From: Pampus argenteus
Lineage: Eukaryota > Chordata > Actinopteri > Scombriformes > Stromateidae
Direction of reading: 5' to 3'
Length of the DNA: 64,000 bases
NCBI GenBank assembly: GCA_036937835.1
Contig: CM072868.1
Location: forward strand, 11,235,501 to 11,299,500
A model generated the notes under the pieces. It was not told where the DNA came from and searched no databases. It saw only the letters and a program-made list of their open reading frames with translations. The translations under genes and the position numbers were made by a program. Position 1 is the stretch's first letter. Every line of letters begins with the position of its first letter. Below are positions 1 through 12,800 of the stretch, piece after piece.

Positions 1-3000
1 CAAAGCTTAAAGAAACAGGTGGAGACTCTCGACTACTCGCGGAGGAAGGCTGAGGAGGATGTTCAGTCTAAGGAAGATCTGCTGGCTCAGCAACAGCAAG
101 TAAATACTCAACAAAAAGAGGTAATCCAGAGCCTACAGGAGCAAATGCAACAAGACCAGATTCTGAAGGAAAAAATTCACTTGTGCAAAGAAGAGATACA
201 AAAGCTAAAAGAATCTCATAGTGAGAAGGAGAGCCTCCTCCTCAAGGCTACAGAGAAGCTTGAAAGTCTCCAGACAGAGTTGTCTGCTGTCAACATCCTC
301 ATATCTCAAAAAGATCAAAACCTCAACAGTCTCAGAGAGGAGGTTGCTGCAAAAGCTAACTTGGTTCAAAAGGCAAAAGATGAAGTTCAAACCAATGAGA
401 AAAAGCTGGCAAAGGCACAGGAGGAAAGCTCTAAACAGACAGATGTCCTTCAACAGGAGATCCAGGATCTGAAAGGACGAGTGGAAAGCATTTCTCTTAA
501 ACTTGTAAATAAAGAACAGCTGTTAGTAGAAACTCAGCAGCGGACTGCTCAGCAGATAGAGCTCCTGCAGCAGCAGCTCTTCTCAGCAAATGCAGACCTG
601 GACCAACACAAAGAGACACAAGCTGCAGCCCTCAGACAGAAAGAAGCTGAACAGGAGATTCAGGTTGCCACTCTTAGGGAAAAGGAGCATCTTGTTCGGG
701 AAAAAGAAGTACTGATGGCCAGAATACTCCAGGCAGAAATGGATCAGAAAGTTCTGGAGAAGAAAAGCTCTCTCTTAGAGAGAGAGAACATGGCCTCCCG
801 TAAGATGGAATCTGTGCTACAGCAGGAGCTTGAATTATTGAAAATGGACAAAGAGAGACTCTTAAAAGACAGAGAAAAAGCTGAAGAAAGCGAAATGCTA
901 AGAAAAGACCTGCAAGAGCAGCTCGTATCTAAATCTGAGGCTGCACAACACTACAAGGCACAGGTCAGTGTGATCCCAAACAGTCCCCGCAGAACAAAAT
1001 ACAACCCGGGTTCACTTTTTGTGTCTTAGTACTTATCTGAAGCAGTCATTTTTGACTGACTTTCTGTTTGTTAATTGACCTGTAACATCAACTGGTTGTC
1101 TTCCTGCAATAGTTTAATTTACTTGTTTGGTGCCATGTGATTTTGTTGGAATTTGCAGATTAACAATGACATGTTTGGTTATTATAATGCCACAGATGGA
1201 GAAGGCGGTGAGTCATTATAATGACAAGAAGAAGCTTCTCCAGCAAAGCCAAGCAGACGTGGATGGACTCAAGCAGTCTTTGGAGGAGAGAGAGCGTGAA
1301 GTTAAGGCGATTACAACAGAAAACAAGTGTCTTCAACTGGATCTGGAAGAGGCTCAAAGAAAGGAGAAGATACTTTTGAACCAGGTGACCAGCTTGGAGG
1401 CGCAGGTTGGTTTTGTATTTTAAAGTATTAAGAGAACCTGAGCATGACCACACATCCCTAATTACGATTAGGCTCAAACAGAGTCTGTTGTGTTTTCACT
1501 TTGATGGCACATTTATGCAGCGTTCCATCCTGATCTCCTATCGCTATCTGTTTATCTTTAGTTGGCCTTTGCTGACCGTAACCTGCGGGCACAGAATAAG
1601 TTTTATGGTAATGAAGGATGTGCATCAGAGTTGCGGTATTTGGAGATTCCCAACGAGCGCTCAAGTGTTTACATTGGAGCTCAGGTGAAGAGAACGATGA
1701 GCTCTGACAGCCTGGACCAAAGCTCTCTGGAAGACACTCTGAACAGCACAAGGTAAAAAAAAACAAAAAACCCCCCCCAAAAAACGGAAGAATTTATTTG
1801 CCCCCATCTTGCAAAAAAAATAAATGTTTTTTATTTTAATGAAAACTAAGGTGAAAATGATTTAACCGTTGTACATATGATGGCAGGATCTTGTCAAAAC
1901 ACTCAAAGAAGAAATGCTTAAGTAAATTTGCTATAAAATCTTGAATTATAGGGAAATGTACAGCAGAAGTGTTATAAAATTGCCCAATGCTTTTTTAAAT
2001 TTTTTTTTATTATTTATTTTTTGTTTTCTGTTTTCTCATCTCACCTTTGCAGGAAACTTTCAGCACCTGATGAATCGAGCACACCGCTTGTTCGCAGTTC
2101 AGAGCGCCTGGCAGCCAAGCGCCGGGGTTTACACGCCGAGTCTCTGGAAACTCTGTACTTCACCCCTATTAACACCAGACAGGTTAACAGGTATGTCACA
2201 GGTTTCACACAACAGCCACCTGTCAGAGCTTTGTGATGTATTTTTAGTACAGGTAGGTATATGGTATGCTAAATACATGTCTTTTTGAATTACCCTTTAC
2301 TCAGCATTCTTTGGCATGCATTACATTGTGTGTATATCCTCACACAACTTTCATTGTGAACATTTGTTCCTCTAAACATTTGTTATGTTAATGTTCTATA
2401 ATGTTTAATTTTAATTTACAAGTTATTAAATGTTTAATTATAGCTCATTTAAACCTTCTTTAGACACACACACACAATTTCCTGATTTTTAGTGTGACCA
2501 AAATTGGTTTTATTTTCATGCATACTCTGGCATTTGACATTACTATTTTTTATTTTACCCCCTCCCAATTTTAGGACCAGTGCAGAGCACAATATGGAAC
2601 TGGATTCGGCGTGTAAAAATCTGTCTTCATCTGTCAAACGACGCAGGACCACGCAGGTTATAAACATCACCATGACTAAGGTGGAGGAAACTCGTCTGCA
2701 CGTTTCTGAATTTTTTCATGTTCACAGTTGAGCACAGTTGCACTGTATGAGCACAGACAAAAACACACAAGGTTGAAGATGGTTATACATTTAAATAATC
2801 ACTAGCAATGTTTCTAAAATATAGTCATAAGAATATTTGTTGGGTATCTATTGTCCTGGTTTTTACCGTTATACTGAAATAATTGCTTCCACAATCTTAA
2901 CTACAGAGCTTGGTGTATTCTGCTTTTAATAAACTCGAATTTTATTTATTTATTTTTAAAGCTGAATCAATGTTTTAACATGCCCTTTCAAAACAGTAAC

Positions 3001-5786
3001 ACACACTACCAACATCCCAATGTTTTCTTGTAACTGAAGTTCAACTCTCATCTGTAGAAAACTCCCGGCTGCAGTGAAGGTGACGAGACTTTCTACAGTC
3101 TGGCCTCAGCTCGCTCCCAGCCGAACCTCTCCAGTACCCACGCTGCACGTCCTGTGTCTATGGAGCTTTTTGACACACCTGCCAGAACGACCGGTGCTGG
3201 TAGCAACCAGCTCATTGGTCTGCCAGGTTATCGACGGAGCACAGTCCATTCACAGAGTAAGTAGAAACCTGGCTTTCTCACAGGAGATTGTACTGAAGGA
3301 TACAAAGGTTGGGGTGAAGGAAAATTGCACATTTTATACAGTCCAACGCTGGGACCCACAGGGGAAAATAAATGTTGGACCTGTTTCAAAAGCATGGGAA
3401 GCATGAAATTTAGCATGGTACCATGAATAAGTAGCACAATTACAATTATACATAGTTCCCTATTTCTAAATATCTATGTCTCCAGCTGCTAGTACATTCT
3501 GCGTGGGGGCAGAGAACGAGCCAGACGGTGCACCTGAAGACTGGGTGAGGATTGCTGAGCTCCAGGCCAGGAACAAGGCCTGCCTTCCTCATCTGAAGAG
3601 CAGCTACCCAGTGGAGTCTGAGGTTAGTTGACAGGAACTATGCCGAATTTGTAGACAAAATAGTGATAAATAAAATATTACGCACAGTCAATGGTTGTGA
3701 CACCAGTCCAGAAATGTATTCAGCCATTGAGTTACAGATTAATCATTACTGGTGAAAATCACATTATTAAAAGATTCTTATTCTTGTTGCATTAACTATC
3801 TCTCTCTCTCTGTTTCTCCAGTATTGCCGCAACGGTGCGTTCATTTTCACAGACGAAGAGCTCCGTACAGGTGACCCGTCTGAAACAATTCGTCGGGCAA
3901 CTCTAGTGCCTGGCCAGCTGCAAGACTCTCTAGCCTCTCATCGCCACTCCCTCATGGTGGGACAGACGGGTGCCGCAGCCAGTACTCGTTTTCACCGTCT
4001 GTCCTTGATGCCGGGCCAGCTGCCGTCCAAAAGTGTCAGCTCCTCTCAGTTGAGAAGCCCGAAATGCACAAAGCGGTCTGCATCTACGTTATCTGTACAT
4101 GAAACTTCGCCTGAGGTTGGTTTGCACTAACAGGAATATTTATTATATCTTTGCACTCATGTTCGAGCCTGACTAATATTGGGAGGCCGACATTATTACA
4201 CTTTTCACAGTTAAACTGTATCAGTGTATATGTTGGTAGAAAATTCACAAAGCACAGTACATAAATACATTTCTTTAAACTTGACCCTTGTTTTTACATG
4301 TAAATGTTTTGTTAGATGTATTTTTCTTGTGATTTCCTGGTTTAGTCTATTTGCTTTATGTGCCATAGCTACAGTGTTTACATATGTTAGTTAACTGTAA
4401 ACCACCTACCTAATGGTGGTTAGTCTTTTGTGTTGGTTGCTTATTTCATTGGTAATTTAAAAACAGTCTTTTGTCATTGGGCAGTTTCACAGTTTCTCTC
4501 CTTTGTCTGTTTCCTAACTACTCTCTCTCTCTCTATCTCAACCTGACAGAAAAAGGTCAAGGCCAGCTGCTTCCCCCGTCCCCTCACACCTAAAAACAAG
4601 AACGTGAACAGTGGATCTACGATCCCTCGGCCTGTCCTCAGCCCAGTGAGTGCGATTATGACACCTAGAATTTACTGGTTGCTTGACAGTGACTGTACTT
4701 TTTTCATTAAAAAAAAATTTTTTTTAATTGAATATTGCCCTGGACCACAATCATGCTTATGTTTGCCTGACAGATTCTCTTGTATTGTTTTACAGGCTGA
4801 GCGGCGGCAGTCTATGATGTTCACTATTGACAACACCCCTAAAAGCAACAACAGCTACCTAAAGAAAAGTCTGAACAAACTACGCAGCTCCACTCGGAAG
4901 TCACCAGGCAGAAATTCAAAGAAGTCCCCTGCCCAGACTGCGCGCAAGTGTCAGGAAAATACGCCCTCTGGAAATTCCCGCGTTGGAGTGGGACGAGCAG
5001 GCAGAATTGGCAATTTTAAGTCACCCCAGGTTTCAACGAAAGTACAGAAGAAGTCTCCTCAAGCCACCAGCAGGACTGCAAAGCCTCCAGGACTGACAGC
5101 TAGTGCTCGCAAGGTAAACACACATTCATTCAGGGCTTTACAGTGCGCACATCAGTTAAACAGTTGAGCCTTTGAAACCCTTCAGTATAATGCAGTCCAA
5201 TACAACCCCACTAACTACAGCCTCAAAATTGATCAAAGACTCTTTCTGACCCAGTAAAAAACATAAAAAGATTTATTGTATTATTACATTGGACAGTACT
5301 AATCTGCCTTACTGACTTTGTGTATATTTGTACAAATTACTGGCGATGATTTATCTTTGGGCGTCCATCATTCGTGATTTAATCTTCTCTGCACATCATA
5401 AAACAAAACAGCATAATGGTGAAAGCTTGGAATATGTGTCATTACATCTCAGTAACTGCTCAATTTGACCGCTGTTTTCAGATGCGTGTCTGTAAAGGGA
5501 GTCAATCTTGCTCAAGTCTGAAAAGGTCAATATTGATCAATAAAATTGATGTGTTTGAATGTGGGTTTGTGTCTTCACACTTATTAATGGCTGCTAGTTG
5601 GTTCTCACCTACATAATATTTCACGGTGTGTTTGTTTATATAAATGTAAAGGGTGCCCACATTTGTGTCTTGTTAAACACCAACAACTTTTTTTTCTAAA
5701 TGACATATACATCTTGTTTTTCTGAGCTCAATGTTAATCATCAATATGTTTTTATTCCACAGATGATGTCCAGGATGAAGGTGTGA
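1..5786 (+). CDS. numa1: Nuclear mitotic apparatus protein (NuMA), C-terminal part
   Basis: This is the 3' part of numa1; the 5' part lies left of the window. Exons read in frame as 1-963, 1196-1405, 1562-1752, 2053-2190, 2575-2680, 3058-3256, 3486-3622, 3822-4115, 4550-4645, 4796-5113 and 5763-5786 (stop TGA). The first exons encode a long Gln/Glu/Lys-rich coiled coil. After it come NuMA tail signatures: 'ESLETLYFTPI', 'RRRTTQVINITMTK', the 'SLPGYR'-like 'GLPGYRR', 'EDWVRIAELQARN', 'SCFPRPLTP' and a basic Ser/Lys/Arg-rich end. NuMA links dynein-dynactin and LGN to microtubules, organises spindle poles, and is nuclear in interphase. The 'PRPLTP' site corresponds to the human CDK1 site in 'PRPMTP', so mitotic regulation is probably conserved. 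The terminal exon encodes only seven residues. Identity is certain from the tail; the missing N-terminus and exact isoform cannot be judged. Confidence 0.96.
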
Positions 5787-5919
5787 GGACTAGTTCCCAA
5801 ATTGGAGATCAACACATTTAATTTTTTATTGTTGTCCTTCAAGACTTTGTCTTAATCTTCCTTTTTATTCTACCTGTATTTTACTATCTCTGCATTTTAT
5901 TTATCTTTTATCATTTGTC

Positions 5920-5925
5920 AATAAA
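5920..5925 (+). terminator. numa1 poly(A) signal AATAAA
   Basis: A canonical AATAAA hexamer lies 134 bases after the numa1 stop codon. It is followed by TG-rich sequence ('tggaaaagtgtgcctgtc'), as expected for a cleavage/polyadenylation site. The 3' UTR would be about 150 bases. Confidence 0.75.
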
Positions 5926-5939
5926 ATGATTCAAATGTC

Positions 5940-6430
5940 ACAATGTGGAAAAGTGTGCCTGTCATCAGTTAAGTTAAGTCTTTGGGCTGTCTGGGTTAGT
6001 CTCTTTGATCCTTAGACACTTGAGTTTCAACATTCATTCATTGTGTTTGAATGTGTTCAAGCAATCGTTGCTTTTCTACTGCAGTGACAGTGATAAAATT
6101 AGACAGAAAATGCTGTGACGGTGTGTTATGAAGATCACAACCACTGAGAAATTGTCATACAAAAATGATTAGTCCAAATGGTGAAATACAAAAACTATTT
6201 TATTATTTCATATTCATCTAAACCAAAAAGCGCATGAAAACCTCATAATGAGGGTCAGCTATTAAAATGTTAAACAACCTGAATGTTTAATAATTAAAAC
6301 AAATATATTAACTACTGTTAATTTCATTGCTGTATCCAGAAACCATGATGTTTGGTGTAAGTGATAAATAAAAAATGGATGCCATGTAATGAATTAACAG
6401 GGTTACTACCATAGTTACTACAATTAATGA
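5940..6430. other. Short intergenic spacer between numa1 and the NLR-like gene
   Basis: AT-rich sequence with no credible coding exon. I see no mobile element that I recognise. It ends in a CpG-richer stretch that looks like the promoter of the downstream gene. Confidence 0.5.
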
Positions 6431-6435
6431 ACTGT

Positions 6436-6600
6436 CTACACGTGACCGTATTTGACAGTTCAACTGCGTCGTACGTGCTCCGCTATTGGTTTACCCTCGC
6501 AGACGTAATACCATGCGCTTACGTGCTGTAAAAAGCTAGCCGTTAGACACCGGAAGTACTAGCTGCCGTAAAAACTGTCCAAAGTACCGAGAAGTTAAAA
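6436..6600 (+). promoter_or_regulatory. Likely promoter of the NLR-like gene
   Basis: This CpG-containing patch stands out in AT-rich surroundings. It holds an E-box CACGTGAC (6439-6446, USF/TFE/CLEAR-like), an inverted CCAAT box (ATTGG, 6485-6489), two ACGTGCT motifs, and a perfect ETS core CCGGAAGT (6550-6557). No TATA box is obvious. It lies 240-400 bases upstream of the first ATG at 6839, a normal spacing for a CpG-type promoter with a short 5' UTR. Factor assignments are inferred from motifs only. Confidence 0.5.
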
Positions 6601-6838
6601 TGACGTGCTGGTAACATGCTTTTAGACATTATCATTTATGTAGTTTATATAGATTGTTTTTAAGGACATGGTTTAAGTATTTATGTTAGCATAATAGTTG
6701 TAAAGTTAACGGCGCCGAGCGATATGCTAGGAGATGAAGCAACGTTAAGAAACACAGAGAATTAATTTTGTTGGGTTCAAAGTTACTGTGATACTTATGA
6801 AGGTACTCTGCTGTGTGTGAGGCTGTTTCACCAGAACT

Positions 6839-9800
6839 ATGGACCCGGACAATGAAGTGGAAAGGTGGGTGTTGTCGCGTAGCTTTGGTAACGGACATTA
6901 CGACATTAACACCTTTTATCAATCAAGAACCACATTTGACTCACTTACAGCGACATTTTTGTCAAACGTTTTAATAATAATGTGATTATCTACCTGATCA
7001 GACTGGTAATCTGTATTCTTTGTAGCTTAGCAGTGTGTTGTTAGTTATAAAGTACACATTTACTACAGTATCACACCCAATCACATACTAACATCCTCTT
7101 TTTTTTTTCGTCCCCTCAGCACTTTTAGGCAGGGGAATGAAAAAGACGAGGAGCAGAGGAAGAGGATGAAGAGACCACCCTCCAGCTATGGTTCAATGAA
7201 GACTGAGAGTGAGGGAATGGAGGAAGAAGAAGAGGAGGAATGTAAAGAAGAGGTTGCTGAAGCCTGTCTTCCTGTTGCCACAGCTGATCATGACGAGACA
7301 GGGTAGTGTGTCCTGGTTGGATATTTTAAGCATCATCTCACATGTCTTTATTAGCATGTTTTGACTGTTTAACCACAGCTTTATAGCACTGCTGGCCAAA
7401 CCTTTGCTGTGGCTTACACTCTTGATTAAGCTTAATATAGAGTCATATGTTTTATTAATTTCAGTACTGTTCAAATTCAATTTGATTTCATTTCAAATTG
7501 GCTTTATTTGCATGAATGTCACAACAACATTATTGCCAAAGCATCAAGAATAAATGAAACAAAATAAGATAAATACAATTCATATATTAAAATTGTGTAC
7601 AGGGCATCTCAGCCTACTAATGGAAATATGAAGTCAGTGCATAATCAGGATTTTTGGTTGTTTATCCCTGCTGACAAACACACAAGCATTACATTAGATT
7701 TCATGAACAATACCTTGCACTGATATTTTGTGTAACCTTAGGCCAATAGTAATAAGTAAGATCAACTTTTAAACGTTAATAATCTACCTTATTATTTTTT
7801 AGTAAAATCTTGTGGTTGCTTTGAATGGTTATAACATTGCTTATATAAAGATAAAATAGTTGTAACTGGTGGATGTTTTCTCTTTTCAATTTTGTCCAGA
7901 TTGCTGTTTACTCGCCCTGACTCGCCACAAACCCTATACACCACGACCACGGAGCAGACCCAACCACCGGGGGCTGTTTTCATTGACACCAGGTGGAGAA
8001 CACACTCACACACACACACACGTATATATGTATTTCATAGAACACATGTTTCTGTCATTGATCTGAACAAACCATTAGCCATGTTCACCTGTACATTTTA
8101 ACACTTTTTCACCTCTGTTTTAAAACTTAAAAAGTCAGGTAACCATATGAACACTAAAACATTTTTCTTGCTGTACTTGTCCATACTTGTCCATTAAAAG
8201 ATCCTAATGTGCTTCCAATGTAAAAGATGGTGGCAAAGTCCATGTCCCTTGCTAATATAATGTTTCAGCAGTCTGAATTAGACAGATCAAGTGTCCACTG
8301 TTACAGTCTTTTAGTACAAAACTCCCTCTTTGTGTTAATACCTTTTTACGTTTATTGTATTTTTCTATAATTGAGCTATATATATAAATAAAAAATAAAA
8401 TAAAACCAAAATTTGGTGCATCAGATTTGGGACAGTATTGATTGACATCTCTCTCTCTCTCTCTCATTGTGTCTCAGGTCTTCTGATCTGGAGGATCATT
8501 CAGAAGACGATGTAGAGGATATGGATGAATTTTTGGTTGCTGACTCTCCGGAACCACCTGAGCCTGTTGAACTAGATGATGAAATGCAGACTGATGAGTG
8601 CCAGCCAGGCAAACTACACCCAGAGCAGGACCTACCCCATATATTCAAGGTTGGTCTGCAATTCCTCGTTTTCTGCTCTCAGGATCTGTTGATACTGATG
8701 ATGCATTTTAACTCAGTGATCTGCAAGTTTCTGTGTTTGTTATTTCTCTGCTGTCTTTGTGTGAATTTTTTGCACCTTTGACTAAATGATTTTCCTTCAT
8801 GGATAACATATTTTTTCAAGAGACCATATAAGTATATATAATATTTATACATAGTAGGTATAACATTTCTGTTAACATTTAGTTTTTATACCTATTTCTC
8901 TGTCTGTAGTCTATCCAAAGTATGCTGACAGGCTTCACCAGGGAAGAGCTATACCAATTTAAGATGTGGTTTTACCAATCTGAGCCAAGCATAACCCTGC
9001 AACAGGTGATGGATGGAGACATTCTTGATTTTGTGGACAAGATCATTGAGATCCTTGGTAAGAAAACACTGATATAGCACATTTATAGCGTGAATGGTAC
9101 ACATAGAGTTGGTGAGTGTAAAGTGAAGCTTTATTTATTAGATCCTTTACCAGGTGGAATTTAGCTGTTAGAAATTGAAATTTAAAGTCTGGTTATTTTC
9201 GTAGTATCTCCTGTGATAGTTGTTGGATTAACAGCATGGTTAAAAAATAAGGATTAAGCAATGTAGAATGAATAATGACTGTTATACCTTTCACAGATGA
9301 CTTATGACTTTTTTTTTATTATGCTCTGCAGGCCAGGATCGTGCTCTATTACATACAATAAGTACATTACAAAATATCAAAAAGCATCCGGTGGCCGAAG
9401 AACTACGGAATCTGTGCAAGAGAGGCAAGTAAAGACTAACTGTTTTTTTCCAACACATAGGCCATATAACTTTATGTATGTATAATATATATGACAAATA
9501 ATCCTTGTAAAGATCCTTGTAATCTATTAAAACATTTTTTAAAAGAAATGGTAATGGTAATGGTAATAGAAATCTCTATATCTACTTATGTTGGTGGGTA
9601 TGTTGCTGAGGACCCAGGGAAGTGCAACGTACTAAAGTCAAAGGAGTCTGTAATACTGGAGGCCAAGTAATTGTCCCATTTCCAACAGGCAGGTTTTTAA
9701 TGGACACTGCACTAGTTTATTTAAAACTTATTGATGTGGATGTTTTTTTTTACAACCTGCCTGTTGTTCACAACTTGTTTGCAACCTTAACTGCAGCATG

Positions 9801-12800
9801 TTTTAATTCCAGTTTTTAAGAAACATGACTGATATCAGTCATGTTATTAGATATTATTTTTGTGGAAGTTATTCAGTTATATAATGTTTTTCCTGAGACA
9901 AAGTGAAACTAAAGCAGTCCCACATGCTTTTTAAAAGCATACTACTTTTATGGGAACAGTTCATATTGTCAACTATGTGACTTAAAACCTTGCTTATCCT
10001 ATCCTATGTTTTACAGAAAGAGTCTGTCATCATGGGAAGATAAATTAGATGGACTTTGTGTCTGGATCAGATATTCATATTTTGCAGGAAACATATTTCA
10101 GTCCTTGCATGAAGTCAGAAAGGAGCTAAAGGATTACAGGCTGATTGTTGTGTGTCTTCTGGTGAGAATATGTGCAGCAGCACAAGTAGAAAGAGTTGGT
10201 GCTGTAGATGGAGTTCTTGCAATGAAGGATCCAGTTAAAAAACAAACATGTAGGCAAGTGTCCATCGGCCCTGTGTATCAGTGAGCAAAATGTTGAGACT
10301 ATAAATACATTTTTTGACAGTCCTCTTTATCTTTCACCACCTCCAGCGTTGATTCGGTTTCACCTGAAGCAGTATTTGATCAGAAAACATCAAGTCATCC
10401 GTGAGGGTGTCGTTCGAGCCGGAAAGCAGAACTTTCTGGAAAACATCTATGTTGAGCCCCAGATGTCAACCTGCGGTTATGGAGGAGTCGACAACTTCCA
10501 TGAGTTCCGATCGCAGCCTCCCACACCTCACCAGATCCCCAGCCCTGACACATTTGTTGGCGTGAACAACCTTTTCCGACTACAGAAGGGAAACGGCCAG
10601 CTGGTGAGGACAGTGGTGACCACTGGAATTGCAGGAATTGGCATGTCTGTCTCTGTGGGGAAGGTCTCCCTGGACTGGGCAGAACTGCGTGCGAATAAGG
10701 TGAGAGGGGACAAAAAATGGGTGATATGTGTCACTGATGGATTCCGAATCTAATATTAACAGCTCCAAATATTTCACTTGAGGTACATCGTTCTACATCT
10801 GATCTGAATATCTTATTGATTCAATGTTTGGTTTCATTGTTAAAATTGCTTGTGTGGTCCAAAACCCCAAGATATTCAATTCATGATCAAAATATACAGA
10901 CAGATAAATTAAAAGAAACACTGGACTGTATTTAGTCATCTAATGCACAAAATTAATATTGTGAACCGGGGCGTGTGACAGTATCGACAGGGAAAGTCAT
11001 TGATATTTTTGCAATGTAAAATTTTCATGATATGTGCAAATGTAATAGTCACAATTTAAGATTTGTGTTTTATATTTCCTGTAACTGAAACAATGTTCCT
11101 GTCCATTTTTCTCAGGATCTGCAGTTCATCATCAAACTTTCATTCAACTCTTTATGGTATCTGCGAAACAGAAACCTTCCTCCGTTACAGAAGATGTCCA
11201 TCATGGAAGTGTTAGAATATTATCATCCCGAGTTGAAAAACATGAAATACTTGGAGGAAGAAGACTGTAAATTTCTCATCATAATGGACTCATATGATTG
11301 TTACCAAGCTCCTCTGGACTGGGAGGTATGCATCAGTGTGCAGACACACTTGACACCTGTTCACATCTGTAACTGTAAAATACATATAGACAACATAAAT
11401 GATCAAATATTATTAGCAATACATTTAAAATCTCTCTTAATTCATAGATTCTTGATTGATACCACCAGAGCAATGAAGATAAAACCACCAAAACCAGAAA
11501 TTATATTTTTGTTTTCAGTATAAACTCAAAAGGTGTTGTAGTGTTGAGTGTTGTACTAAATTCTACACAGGACCTTCCAGAGAGAGAAAGGATTATGTCT
11601 CTTATGTCAGTATCCACTTTCCATGTCCACTATGATAACATTTTGACAACACTTTTTTTCAGTTGATATGTTGGGAAGTGTAAAATATAATATTCCAGTT
11701 TTTAAAGATTTAAATGGTAAAATCTATGAAAAAATATCAATCTGTCTTTGTTCGTCTGTTTTTTTCTCTCATCAGCATGCTCCCGTAATAAATGACAATC
11801 ACACTCCGGCACACCCTGACGTCTTGATTGTAAATATCATTCGTGGCACTGTGCTTCGTGGTGCCCGTGTTTGGATCCTGGGCCGACGGGCAGCTGTCTC
11901 ACAGATACCATCTAAATTCATAGATGTCGTCACAGAAATACAGGGCTTTAGGTGTGTGTAGATTTACTATGTGTCTGTCTGTAACTGCATAGCATCCTGT
12001 AAAGTCTGATTGGTATGTACAGCAACACTGCTGATCAGTTAAATTCATTTCAAATCCAGTTATGTTTTTCTTATTCTTTTATCCCCTCTTTTCGGCAGTG
12101 ACGCGATGAAAGATGAGTACCTGTTAAAACGTTTTTACGAAGCAGATGTGGCATCAGACATTGTGGCACATTATAAGCGCCATCCATCACTCGTTATGCT
12201 TTGTCGACAACCCTTTGTCTGCTGGATGGTGGCAACTGTGTTTGAGCGCTGCTTCCGTTTCCTGGGCTACGGGATGCACCCCCCCAGACTGACACCATTC
12301 TACATCAACATTTTGACCGTCCAGATGAATCGCAGGCTGCAGTTCTACCAAGGAAAGGCGGAAAACGAACTGGTAATATACATTAATCTGTGTGAGGGTT
12401 TTTTGTCTTAAAGTCTCAAAAATTATTTATTTTTTGTCACTTTTTGCTAGCTTTATTATATAGTTACACATTATCATATTATTCATTCATTCATATTTCA
12501 TTAATATTTCAGTTGGGGTTCCTAGTGACTAACTACACTATTCACTTATGATTCCATAAACACAAAATTGAATCCCATGTCTCAACCTTTTTATTACATA
12601 TTAGTCATTTCTTAAGTTAAAGATTAGCTTAACTTCAGTATGAGAATTTGTCTTCTTGATATTCTTTGACTCAGAAATGGTCCAGAGATGACAAGGACCT
12701 GCTGATAAAGATGGGAAAGATGGCCTTTAAGATGCTGGAGAGGAAAACCAGCGTGTTCTTTGAAGATGATGTGAAGGAGTACGGTCTGAACCTGACTGAG

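Noticed and set aside
10006..10284. 92-codon open frame inside intron 6 of the NLR-like gene, with an acceptor-like TTTTACAG and a donor-like CTG|GTGAGA
   Set aside because: Joining it to exon 6 (ending in phase 1) gives a stop within about ten codons. The translation resembles no NLR segment, and exon 6 joins exon 7 well without it. It could still be a rare alternative exon.
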